From Flavobacteriales bacterium UBA7325 (GTDB lineage Bacteria > Bacteroidota > Bacteroidia > Flavobacteriales_D > Crocinitomicaceae), in assembly GCA_002471375.1 (NCBI GenBank), contig DKPV01000058.1, forward strand, positions 26,735 to 65,362: a stretch of DNA of 38,628 nucleotides, in the 5' to 3' direction. Both the position numbers and the translations under genes were made by a program. Numbering within the stretch: the stretch's first letter is position 1; every line of letters starts with the position of its first letter. The notes beneath the pieces were generated by a model that was not told the origin of the DNA, did not search any database, and saw only the letters and a list, made by a program, of their open reading frames with translations. Positions 8,776 through 16,438 of the stretch are shown in pieces.

Positions 8776-10389
8776 ATGAAGCAAATTCGCGTCCATTTTA
8801 TATTGATTATTGTAATCGCCGCTATGTTGGCTTTACTTGTAATTCAGGCATTTCAAACCACCCAAATTTACGATCGAAAATCAGACGAATTCAAACAACG
8901 ATTCTCTACTACGCTTGATCGCATTGCCCTTCGCCATGAAAAAGCAGATGACCTGAAAAGATACATGCACGTCATGGACAAGGACTTTAGTGGGAAGTAT
9001 AAAGATATCCTGAAGGAAGAATTCGGTAACATGCTTGCCACGAGAGAAGAGATTTCCATCCAGGATACCGCTATTTTCAACGATGGGGAATTTGAAGATT
9101 ATCTCATCATTCGTGGCAAAACTTATGATTCCATTTCGGGATTAAGTGCTGAACAAACGGTCTTAGCACGTGATGTAAGAAAGCTTCGTGACTTGCTTCA
9201 AAATGGCAGCCAAACTGTATACCAAGATTCAATTAATCTAACAATCCAACTTGATCAGCGTGTCGTTCAGCAGATCTTCAAGAAAGCGCATTTCGTGAAT
9301 GAGATGATGATAGATGCTTTCCGGAACAATGTCTATGAAGATCCAAAAGATAGATTGGACCTAACATTTTTAGATTCCATCCTAAAGATTGAGATGAAGG
9401 GCGTTGATTTACCATCTTCATTTGAGTTCATGATTACCGATGAGTACAATCAACCAATCGACTTCAAATACACACCGAAGCGCTTTTCCAATAATCTAGA
9501 TACGTCAAAAACCCACAGAGCTCTATTATTCCCCAGTAATTCATTGGATAATGACTTGTATATTCATTTGAGTTTCCCAAAACAAAACTCCTACCTAATA
9601 AAAGAGATGTGGGGGCCCCTGACTGTAAATTTTATCCTCTTCATTTTTATCATCACCGCGATGGTGTTCATGTTTAAGACAATTCTTACTCAAAAGAAGC
9701 TTTCTGAGTTAAAAACAGATTTCATCTCGAATATGACGCATGAGTTTAAAACTCCAATTTCGACCATTTCGCTTGCATGTCAGGCCATGAATGACACAGA
9801 TATGGTTGGGGAGGAAACTGCGGCAACTGCGCCATACGTTAAAATGATTGGTGATGAAAATAAACGCTTAGGAACATTGGTAGAAAGAATCCTGCAGAGC
9901 GCTATTCTTGATCGTGGTGAACTTAACCTTAAGAAAGAAGAGGTTTTACTGAACGAAATCGTTAATGATGTTGCACATAGGGCAAAGTTTAGATTATCAG
10001 ACGTTGGTGGCGAAATTAAATTGGAATTGCCATCCGAACTTATCTCGATTCAAGCAGACAAGCTACATGTAACTAATCTGATTTCAAACCTTATTGATAA
10101 TGCGATCAAATATAGCAAGGGCAAACCAAATGTACATGTAACTCTAATTCAGACTAGCAATAAGATCAAATTGAATGTCAAGGATGAAGGAATTGGAATT
10201 AAAAAAGAGCACTTAAATAAAATATTTGATAAATTATACCGTATTCCAACCGGTAACGTTCACAATGTGAAAGGATTTGGATTGGGATTGAGTTATGTTA
10301 AAGCCATTGCTGATCTTCACGGGTGGAACACTCATGTTAAAAGTAAATATGGTGTTGGATCGGAATTTACCATAGAAATAATCAAATAA
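8776..10389 (+). CDS. membrane sensor histidine kinase
   Basis: Sensor kinase of a two-component system, 537 residues from the ATG at 8776. A first membrane helix begins directly after the start (residues ~6-25), followed by a ~270-residue periplasmic sensor region with no domain I recognise, then a second helix near 285-305. The HisKA dimerisation domain carries the phospho-acceptor His322 in MTHEFKTP. The HATPase domain has the N-box around LIDNAIKYS (N442), the G1 box DEGIGI at 470-475 and a GFGLGLSYV G2 box. A TTG at 8701 would add 25 residues before the helix and is unlikely. The response regulator starts one base after its stop, so the two are almost certainly partners. Confidence 0.92.
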   Translation: MKQIRVHFILIIVIAAMLALLVIQAFQTTQIYDRKSDEFKQRFSTTLDRIALRHEKADDLKRYMHVMDKDFSGKYKDILKEEFGNMLATREEISIQDTAIFNDGEFEDYLIIRGKTYDSISGLSAEQTVLARDVRKLRDLLQNGSQTVYQDSINLTIQLDQRVVQQIFKKAHFVNEMMIDAFRNNVYEDPKDRLDLTFLDSILKIEMKGVDLPSSFEFMITDEYNQPIDFKYTPKRFSNNLDTSKTHRALLFPSNSLDNDLYIHLSFPKQNSYLIKEMWGPLTVNFILFIFIITAMVFMFKTILTQKKLSELKTDFISNMTHEFKTPISTISLACQAMNDTDMVGEETAATAPYVKMIGDENKRLGTLVERILQSAILDRGELNLKKEEVLLNEIVNDVAHRAKFRLSDVGGEIKLELPSELISIQADKLHVTNLISNLIDNAIKYSKGKPNVHVTLIQTSNKIKLNVKDEGIGIKKEHLNKIFDKLYRIPTGNVHNVKGFGLGLSYVKAIADLHGWNTHVKSKYGVGSEFTIEIIK

Positions 10390-10390
10390 T

Positions 10391-11089
10391 ATGAAAAAGG
10401 ACACTTCACTTTTACTCGCGGAAGACGATATCAACCTCGGACAATTATTACAGACATTCTTAAAGTCTAAAGGATTCAATGTCACGCTTGCTCAAAATGG
10501 TAAAATCGCATTAGAAAAATTTCATTCAGGCACATTCGATTTCTGCATATTTGATGTAATGATGCCAGAAATGGATGGGTTTTCACTTGCTAAGGAGATT
10601 AGAGAGGTTGATAAAAAAGTTCCGATTTTGTTCCTTACCGCAAAATCTATGAAGGAGGACAAACTAGAAGGTTTTGCAATTGGTGCTGACGATTATTTAT
10701 CGAAGCCCTTCGTGATGGAAGAACTACTTGCTCGAATTCAAGCGATCATGCGAAGAGTTGAAGTGCCAAAAAGTCAAGAGGATGGAGTTCGATTTATTGG
10801 TAAAATTAAGTATGAGCCTGAAATGCGTTTGTTGCATTTAGATGGTGACGTGAAAAAATTGACCACTAAAGAAAATCAACTTTTGTCACTTCTAGTCAAA
10901 AATCAAAATGACATTCTAGATCGACACGCGGCACTTCGTGCTATTTGGGGAGATGATAATTATTTTAATGGTAGATCAATGGATGTTTACATTGCTAAGC
11001 TTCGAAAAGCCCTCAAACAAGACGAAGACATAGAGATTATGAATATACACGGTAAAGGCTTCAAATTAATTGTAAAAGAGACGAGTTGA
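10391..11089 (+). CDS. OmpR/PhoB-family response regulator
   Basis: Transcription factor partner of the kinase just upstream, 232 residues. The receiver domain shows the acidic pocket E11-D12-D13, phospho-acceptor Asp55 in CIFDVMMPEMDG, the switch threonine T83 and the conserved Lys105 in DDYLSKPF. A winged-helix DNA-binding domain fills about residues 130-230, with TTKENQLLSLL and the recognition-helix region GRSMDVYIAKLRKAL. The one-base spacing to the kinase gene implies one mRNA. The regulated genes are not evident. Confidence 0.95.
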   Translation: MKKDTSLLLAEDDINLGQLLQTFLKSKGFNVTLAQNGKIALEKFHSGTFDFCIFDVMMPEMDGFSLAKEIREVDKKVPILFLTAKSMKEDKLEGFAIGADDYLSKPFVMEELLARIQAIMRRVEVPKSQEDGVRFIGKIKYEPEMRLLHLDGDVKKLTTKENQLLSLLVKNQNDILDRHAALRAIWGDDNYFNGRSMDVYIAKLRKALKQDEDIEIMNIHGKGFKLIVKETS

Positions 11090-11140
11090 ACTAACAACTA
11101 GGATTCCCTCAATTAATCGCTTTAACTCCTAAGAAATTTC

Positions 11141-11148
11141 TATTTTTG
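11141..11148 (+). promoter_or_regulatory. -7 promoter element (TATTTTTG) for the polysaccharide block
   Basis: Perfect TAnnTTTG, ending 13 bases before the GTG at 11162 of the FkbM gene. It probably starts transcription of the polysaccharide gene block. Confidence 0.45.
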
Positions 11149-11161
11149 CCGCTCGAACGCG

Positions 11162-11890
11162 GTGAAAAATTTGATCAAATCCATATTGCAAAAAATTCTG
11201 GGATTCCAGAAGTATCTCTACGCATTTGCGAAGTACAAAATCCGCACGCTCAAAAACGATACAAAGGAGAATCATTTCTTTCACTTTCTCGGAATGATGA
11301 AAGATGATGGATCTACCGTATTGGATATAGGTGCGAACATCGGAATAATGACGGTTCACCTTGCACAAAAACTTCCTACCTGCAACATTCAGGCGATAGA
11401 GCCAATGCCGGACAACATTGTTGTATTTAAAAGAATCATTAATAAATATTCTATCTCAAATGTTGGCTTCCATGAGCTTGCGCTCGGTGAAAATTCTGGA
11501 ACGGTCAAGATGATTCTCCCAACAAAGAGCGGAGCCAAAATGCAAGGACTTAGTCATGTAAAACATGAATCTATAACGGAATGGAATGAAGGCCTAGAAA
11601 TAGAAACTCCAATGGACACCCTAGACAACTTGTTCAAGAATAAAAAAGTCCAGGGAATTAAAATGGATGTAGAGAACTTCGAATACTTTGTTTTGAAGGG
11701 TGGTGAAGAACTGATTAAAAAAAATCGACCAATCATATATACTGAACTTTGGGATAATGAGAATCGCCAAAAATGTTTCAGTTTTCTTCAGGATCTTGGT
11801 TACGCTACATATGTTGTCATAGATGATAAACATGTTCCGTTTAATCCTGCTGAACATCAGATGCAAAATTTTATCTTTATCGTGAATTAA
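11162..11890 (+). CDS. FkbM-family SAM-dependent methyltransferase
   Basis: A 242-residue predicted methyltransferase with the SAM-binding motif VLDIGANIG at residues 53-61, followed by the acidic IEPMP strand end, and the family signature IKMDVENFEYFVLKGG in the second half, where D-V-E-(N/G)-x-E is the hallmark of FkbM domains. In surface-polysaccharide loci such enzymes O-methylate sugars; the substrate cannot be inferred. The start is a GTG; no in-frame ATG gives the full N-terminus. It stands 27 bp upstream of a flippase gene and looks like the first gene of the polysaccharide block. Confidence 0.88.
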   Translation: MKNLIKSILQKILGFQKYLYAFAKYKIRTLKNDTKENHFFHFLGMMKDDGSTVLDIGANIGIMTVHLAQKLPTCNIQAIEPMPDNIVVFKRIINKYSISNVGFHELALGENSGTVKMILPTKSGAKMQGLSHVKHESITEWNEGLEIETPMDTLDNLFKNKKVQGIKMDVENFEYFVLKGGEELIKKNRPIIYTELWDNENRQKCFSFLQDLGYATYVVIDDKHVPFNPAEHQMQNFIFIVN

Positions 11891-11917
11891 TCGCTTGTTT
11901 TCGCGTTAAGAAGTCAA

Positions 11918-13354
11918 ATGCAACGAAAATTTCTTTCTGGACTTGTCCTCATGTTGGTGCTTAATCTCTTGATTAAGCCACTTGCCATCTTTGGTATAGA
12001 CGCAGAAATTCAAAATCGTGTAGGTGCTGAAAGCTACGGGATCTACTTTTCTCTTCTTAGCTTTTCTTTTCTTTTCAACATTCTGATGGATTTTGGAATT
12101 AATAATTTCACCACCAAACGTGTAGCTCAACAACCCGAAGTAGCTACATCTTATTTGGGGAGAATGCTCGTTTTTCGATTCATTCTTTTCATTTTTTACG
12201 CCATCGTTTCTTACACCATTGCGCTCATACTCGGCTGGGATAGTTACGAACTCTACCTTCTATCCTTTCTTGTTTTTAATCAATTTCTAGTAACCTTGAT
12301 TGCCTATGCGCGCAGTCACTTTTCTGGATTATTGTTATTTAAAACTGAAGCGTTCATTAGTATACTAGATCGTTTTCTTTTAATTCTCATCTGCGGAGCT
12401 CTGATCTACATGCCAATAACGGGGCACACCTTTCAAATCGAATGGTTCATTTGGATTCAAACACTATGCTATGGAATAACCGTAATAGTCGCGGCCATTC
12501 TACTCTTGAAAAAAATTGGAAAACCAAAGCTCGCTTTTAGACCGACCTTTTCCTATGCAGTAATTCGTAAGAGCGTACCTTATGCTTTATTGATTCTCTT
12601 GATGATGATATACACGCGAGTGGATTCCGTGATGATCGAACGTCTGCATTGGGATGGAAAAGCACAGGCGGGGTATTACGCTCAAGGATTTAGATTATTC
12701 GACGCATTGTTTATGTTCGCAATGATTTTCTCAGGCTTACTCTATCCGCTTTTCTCTAAAATGCTTGCTGCAAATGAGAGCATAAAAATACTTCTAGGTT
12801 CCGCCACGAAGCTCTTGATCGGAGGTACAATTGCACTAACGATTATCGCGTGCTTTAATAGTGAGCTTATTCTCGGATGGATATACGATAACAACATCTA
12901 TGAGAGTGAAAAAGCATTTAGAATGCTGATGGTTGGATTTGTAGGAATGAGTGTGAATCTGATTTTCGGCACCTTATTGACCGCAGATGGATCATTGAAA
13001 TTTTTAAACATTCTATCTGCAATTGGTATCTTAGTCAACATAGCTATGAATGCCTATTTAATCCCTAAGTATGGAGCCAATGGAGCTGCTTTTGCGACGC
13101 TAATCACACAATGTAGCGTCTCGCTGACTCAGGTTGTTTATTGTGTTTATAGATATTCATTAATACCATCACTAATTCAGATAGTACAATTCGTTGGATA
13201 TACTGTATCAGTCTTTCTCCTGTGCTACTTTATTGAAGTCGAAACAGTTTGGATGTTCCTAGCCATATGCGCTTCAGCGTTCTTTGGCCTAATTATCTTT
13301 CGATTGATTGATATGAAACAATTGAAATTAATCTTCAGTAAAGTTCCGGAATAG
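11918..13354 (+). CDS. Wzx-like oligosaccharide flippase (MATE/MVF superfamily)
   Basis: A 478-residue integral membrane protein with about twelve to fourteen hydrophobic helices, beginning with a short Lys/Arg-containing N-terminus and a helix around LVLMLVLNLLIKPLAIFG. Features such as GAESYGIYFSLLSF, FLFNILMDFGINNF and PKYGANGAAFATLITQ are typical of polysaccharide flippases that move lipid-linked oligosaccharides across the inner membrane. Its neighbours support this role: a methyltransferase before it and Wzz- and Wzy-like genes after it. No glycosyltransferase is in the block, so the sugar units must be built by genes elsewhere. The exact substrate is unknown. Confidence 0.88.
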   Translation: MQRKFLSGLVLMLVLNLLIKPLAIFGIDAEIQNRVGAESYGIYFSLLSFSFLFNILMDFGINNFTTKRVAQQPEVATSYLGRMLVFRFILFIFYAIVSYTIALILGWDSYELYLLSFLVFNQFLVTLIAYARSHFSGLLLFKTEAFISILDRFLLILICGALIYMPITGHTFQIEWFIWIQTLCYGITVIVAAILLLKKIGKPKLAFRPTFSYAVIRKSVPYALLILLMMIYTRVDSVMIERLHWDGKAQAGYYAQGFRLFDALFMFAMIFSGLLYPLFSKMLAANESIKILLGSATKLLIGGTIALTIIACFNSELILGWIYDNNIYESEKAFRMLMVGFVGMSVNLIFGTLLTADGSLKFLNILSAIGILVNIAMNAYLIPKYGANGAAFATLITQCSVSLTQVVYCVYRYSLIPSLIQIVQFVGYTVSVFLLCYFIEVETVWMFLAICASAFFGLIIFRLIDMKQLKLIFSKVPE

Positions 13355-13361
13355 CTTCTGG
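13346..13361 (+). terminator. small hairpin overlapping the flippase stop codon
   Basis: CCGGAA can pair with TTCTGG (one G-T wobble) around a four-base loop. It overlaps the TAG stop at 13352-13354. No strong T run follows, so it could be an attenuator or chance. A 171-bp spacer with another promoter-like element separates this from the next gene. Confidence 0.25.
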
Positions 13362-13498
13362 AATTTGACTCCTCAAAAGCACTTTTCTTTAGACCGTTGA
13401 ACTAATATTTCTATACTTATCGTGACTCCTTTGAGAATTAATCTCGATGAGAATAATAAAATGATTTTTTCTCAGTTATTACCTTCGACTAGAAACAT

Positions 13499-13506
13499 TA
13501 ACTTCG
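13499..13506 (+). promoter_or_regulatory. -7-like element (TAACTTCG) for the Wzz gene
   Basis: One mismatch to TAnnTTTG, 19 bases before the ATG at 13526. A second copy of the same variant (TACCTTCG) lies 19 bases further upstream at 13480-13487. Either could drive a separate transcript of the Wzz and ligase genes. Confidence 0.3.
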
Positions 13507-13525
13507 CGCTACAAAAAACCAGACT

Positions 13526-14521
13526 ATGAGTGAAAACGCCCCTGAATTTCAGAGTGAGAGTCGTAATCTATTACTTTTCATTTGGCGAAAAAGAAAGATT
13601 GTTTTAATCTTAACAGGAATTGCCATTATTGCTTCTGTTGTGATATCACTGTTGATGACACCGATGTTCAAATCAACAGCAATTATTTTCCCAGCAGCGA
13701 CGAGCACTGTATCCTTTTCAGAGCAGAGTAATGCTAAAGCTTCAGCTGGTGATTTTGGTGAAGAAGAGCAAGCGGAGCAATTACTTCAGATTCTTCAATC
13801 TGCACGTATTCGTAATCGAATTGTTGAACAGTTTGGGCTTTTAGAGCATTATGAAATTGATGCTGATGATCCCAACAAATTTTACAAATTAGGACAAGAA
13901 TACAGCAGCCATATTCAGTTCACCAGAACGCGCTATGGATCTATTCGTATTGATGTGTCGGATAGAGATCGAGAGCTAGCAGCTGAGGTTGCTAACAAGA
14001 TCGTTAACTTGATTGATACGGTAAAAAACGAAATGATCAAGGAACGTACGATTCCAGCTTTCGAAATTAACTTGAGAAAAAGAAACCAACTTGAATCAGA
14101 AAAGAATACCATTCTAAAAGAAATGGATAGTCTCTCGCGCATGGGTGTTGTTTCAAGTGAGGTTAGAGCAAACCTGAACTCCGATTATGCTAAAGCAAGG
14201 GGTGGTGAAGATCGAGCTTTCATCAAGAATCAAATCGATGTGAACCAACAATACGGTGCTCGCTACGACGGACTTGAAATTCTACGAGATGAAAAAATCG
14301 TAAAATTGACCAAATTCGAAGATTCGTACGAACAGTCAGAATCTGATGCAAACGCGATGTTCAATCATAAGTTTATTGTTGAACCTGCTGTAGTTGCTGA
14401 TAAGAAAGATAAGCCTAAACGAATGATCATTGTTTTGGTCGCTGCATTTGGTGCATTCTTCTTTATTGTCTTTGCCCTGCTAGTTAAAGAGCGAATCGCT
14501 CAATTGAGAAAGCTTAACTAA
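13526..14521 (+). CDS. Wzz-family polysaccharide chain-length determinant
   Basis: Inner-membrane polysaccharide co-polymerase of 331 residues, thought to set polysaccharide chain length. The family layout is clear: cytoplasmic N-terminus, first helix at about residues 25-44 followed by the short MTPMFKSTAIIFPA strand of the Wzz domain, a long charged and partly helical periplasmic region, and a second helix near 300-320 preceded by the D-K-P-K-R turn that corresponds to the proline-rich segment of Wzz proteins. There is no C-terminal tyrosine-kinase domain. The TAA stop abuts the next gene, consistent with translational coupling to the polymerase/ligase. Confidence 0.88.
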   Translation: MSENAPEFQSESRNLLLFIWRKRKIVLILTGIAIIASVVISLLMTPMFKSTAIIFPAATSTVSFSEQSNAKASAGDFGEEEQAEQLLQILQSARIRNRIVEQFGLLEHYEIDADDPNKFYKLGQEYSSHIQFTRTRYGSIRIDVSDRDRELAAEVANKIVNLIDTVKNEMIKERTIPAFEINLRKRNQLESEKNTILKEMDSLSRMGVVSSEVRANLNSDYAKARGGEDRAFIKNQIDVNQQYGARYDGLEILRDEKIVKLTKFEDSYEQSESDANAMFNHKFIVEPAVVADKKDKPKRMIIVLVAAFGAFFFIVFALLVKERIAQLRKLN

Positions 14522-15967
14522 TTGCAAGCCGTTCGACAACATAGCATTGTCTTACTAATTTCACTTCTCTATGTAGCTTTTTCTTGCTACTTAGTTTGGA
14601 ATGATCAAGCATACTTAACACTAGCACCTATCGGAATGTTAGCGGTTTATGCTGCAATCTATTATTCGCAATGGTCGTTCATGACGCTTGCCTTTCTGAC
14701 TCCATTATCCATAAATATTGAGGAGTATACCGAGGGTTTTGGCTTGTTCATACCAACCGAACCTATTTTGTTCGGACTAATGATGCTACTCATATTAAGG
14801 CAACTTCAGGGTCAAACATTTGAGAAACACATCTGGCGTCACCCAATAATCTGGGCAGTTGGATTCTACCTGATTTGGACGTTCATTACTTCCATTTCGA
14901 GTACTCACCCGATGGCATCCTTTAAATTCTTACTCGCCAAGCTATGGTTTGTTATACCAATTCTATTGTTTGGACCGTCAGTATTTAAAAAGAAAGAACG
15001 GATAAATACATTTATCTGGTTGCTCTGCATCGGAATGGTGATTGTAATCAGTTACACACTCGTAGTGCATGCAAGCTATGCTTTCGGAGAAAAAGAAGGC
15101 CATTGGGTTATGTGGCCATTTTTCAAGGATCATACAATCTATGGTGCCACTGTTGCTTTTGTTACTCCATGTGTGTTCGGATTGTACTTCTCAAAAAAGC
15201 ATGAACCGCTGACTCAAGTTACATTGCTAATCATGATGGCTATTACGGTAATTGGATTGTATTATTCGTACTCTCGTGCTGCCTGGTTAACAGTGATTGC
15301 TGCCCTTATGGTGCTTGCGGCAATAAAGCTTCGTATTAAGTTTTCTCTAATCGCTGGAGGATTAGTAATTGTTGGCTCCCTCCTCTTCTTTTCCTGGGAT
15401 CGAATACAAATGGAACTTGAGCGAAACAAGTATGAGCATACCACAGAGGAATTTGGAGAGAAGCTTCAGAGCGCAACAAACGTTACTACTGATGCCTCAA
15501 ATCTTGAACGACTTAATCGATGGTCTTGCGCTATCGCAATGTTCCAAGAACGTCCATTTTTTGGTTTTGGGCCTGGGACTTATGCATTCGAATATGCGCG
15601 TTATCAAAAGGCTGAAAATCTGACGATCATATCCACAAACTTCGGTAATATGGGTAATGCACATAGTGAATATCTTGGTCCGATGGCGGAAATGGGAATT
15701 TTGGGATTAGTCGCAATGCTTCTTATTGTGAGTGCTATCTTCTACAAATCCATCACGCTTTACTACAAATGGCCAGAGAAAGACAAACAAATGCGGACAC
15801 TGATACTAACAATGATCTTAGCTTTGGTCACTTACTTTGTTCATGGCGTCCTAAATAACTACCTCGATACCGATAAAGCTTCAGTTCCAATTTGGGGCTT
15901 CTGTGCAGCATTTATAGCATTAGAATTTGCTCTGAATAGTAGGGAGAAAAATAAAGAACTAAACTAA
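14522..15967 (+). CDS. O-antigen ligase/polymerase (Wzy_C family)
   Basis: A 481-residue membrane protein with about a dozen helices and the Wzy_C signature on a periplasmic loop: R-P-F-F-G-F-G-P-G-T-Y near residues 343-353, followed by N-A-H-S-E-Y-L near 381-387, where the histidine is typical of the ligase/polymerase active region. Such proteins either polymerise repeat units (Wzy) or join glycans to a lipid or protein acceptor (WaaL-like); sequence alone does not decide. The start used is TTG at 14522, directly after the Wzz stop; it gives an N-terminus leading into the first helix, whereas the first ATG comes ~38 codons later and would remove that helix. Confidence 0.85.
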   Translation: MQAVRQHSIVLLISLLYVAFSCYLVWNDQAYLTLAPIGMLAVYAAIYYSQWSFMTLAFLTPLSINIEEYTEGFGLFIPTEPILFGLMMLLILRQLQGQTFEKHIWRHPIIWAVGFYLIWTFITSISSTHPMASFKFLLAKLWFVIPILLFGPSVFKKKERINTFIWLLCIGMVIVISYTLVVHASYAFGEKEGHWVMWPFFKDHTIYGATVAFVTPCVFGLYFSKKHEPLTQVTLLIMMAITVIGLYYSYSRAAWLTVIAALMVLAAIKLRIKFSLIAGGLVIVGSLLFFSWDRIQMELERNKYEHTTEEFGEKLQSATNVTTDASNLERLNRWSCAIAMFQERPFFGFGPGTYAFEYARYQKAENLTIISTNFGNMGNAHSEYLGPMAEMGILGLVAMLLIVSAIFYKSITLYYKWPEKDKQMRTLILTMILALVTYFVHGVLNNYLDTDKASVPIWGFCAAFIALEFALNSREKNKELN

Positions 15968-15977
15968 TCACCTTTTG

Positions 15978-16436
15978 ATGAAACTTCTCCCGATACTGCT
16001 TATCAGGATCTTAATTTCTTATTGTGAATCTGTGAAGTTGCCAACAGACGTTCTTCAGTATGGCTATAAAAGGTAAAGTCAATAGCGCAGATTAGTTCTA
16101 TTGAACTAGAACACGATGATTCAGGAAATTGGGTTACTGAAAGACAAGCTGCAATGATCAGGTCTGTTCGCTACTTTGATACTTTAGGAAATATTACACG
16201 CATTGAAGACTCTATTCGAGTAGGTGATAATAAGTGAGACAGTTATATTACTGAAATTTCTATTGCTAACAACAGTACTGATGCCTATCGAAAAATGTAT
16301 TCAGATGGGAGCACTGAATCTACTGGTGTTTATCGATGTTCGGATGATCAACATTATTTCCACTGCGTTGGTCTACAAAGAGTCAGGCAAACTTTTCAAG
16401 TTTTTCATTCGCGAATTTGAATACTACGAGGAATAA
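15978..16436 (+). pseudogene. decayed small lipoprotein gene
   Basis: Three reading frames join to give one plausible ~150-residue lipoprotein. Frame A: ATG at 15978, a K-L-L start, a hydrophobic stretch and a lipobox-like I-S-Y-C, ending at TAA 16074. Frame B continues from about 16070 with SSIELEHDDSGNWVTERQ and SVRYFDTLGNITRIEDS, is interrupted by an in-frame TGA at 16235-16237, and resumes with YITEISIANNSTDAYRKMYS to about 16355. Frame C supplies the end, STALVYKESGKLFKFF to TAA 16434. So there are two frameshifts and one nonsense codon. The 70-codon open frame at 16224-16436 is a by-product. The family is not recognised; the pieces look like a small Bacteroidota surface lipoprotein. Confidence 0.7.
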
Positions 16437-16438
16437 GA

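Noticed and set aside
16224..16436. A 70-codon open frame read as a small membrane protein
   Set aside because: Most of it is a shifted frame of the decayed lipoprotein gene; only its last ~25 codons belong to the original protein.
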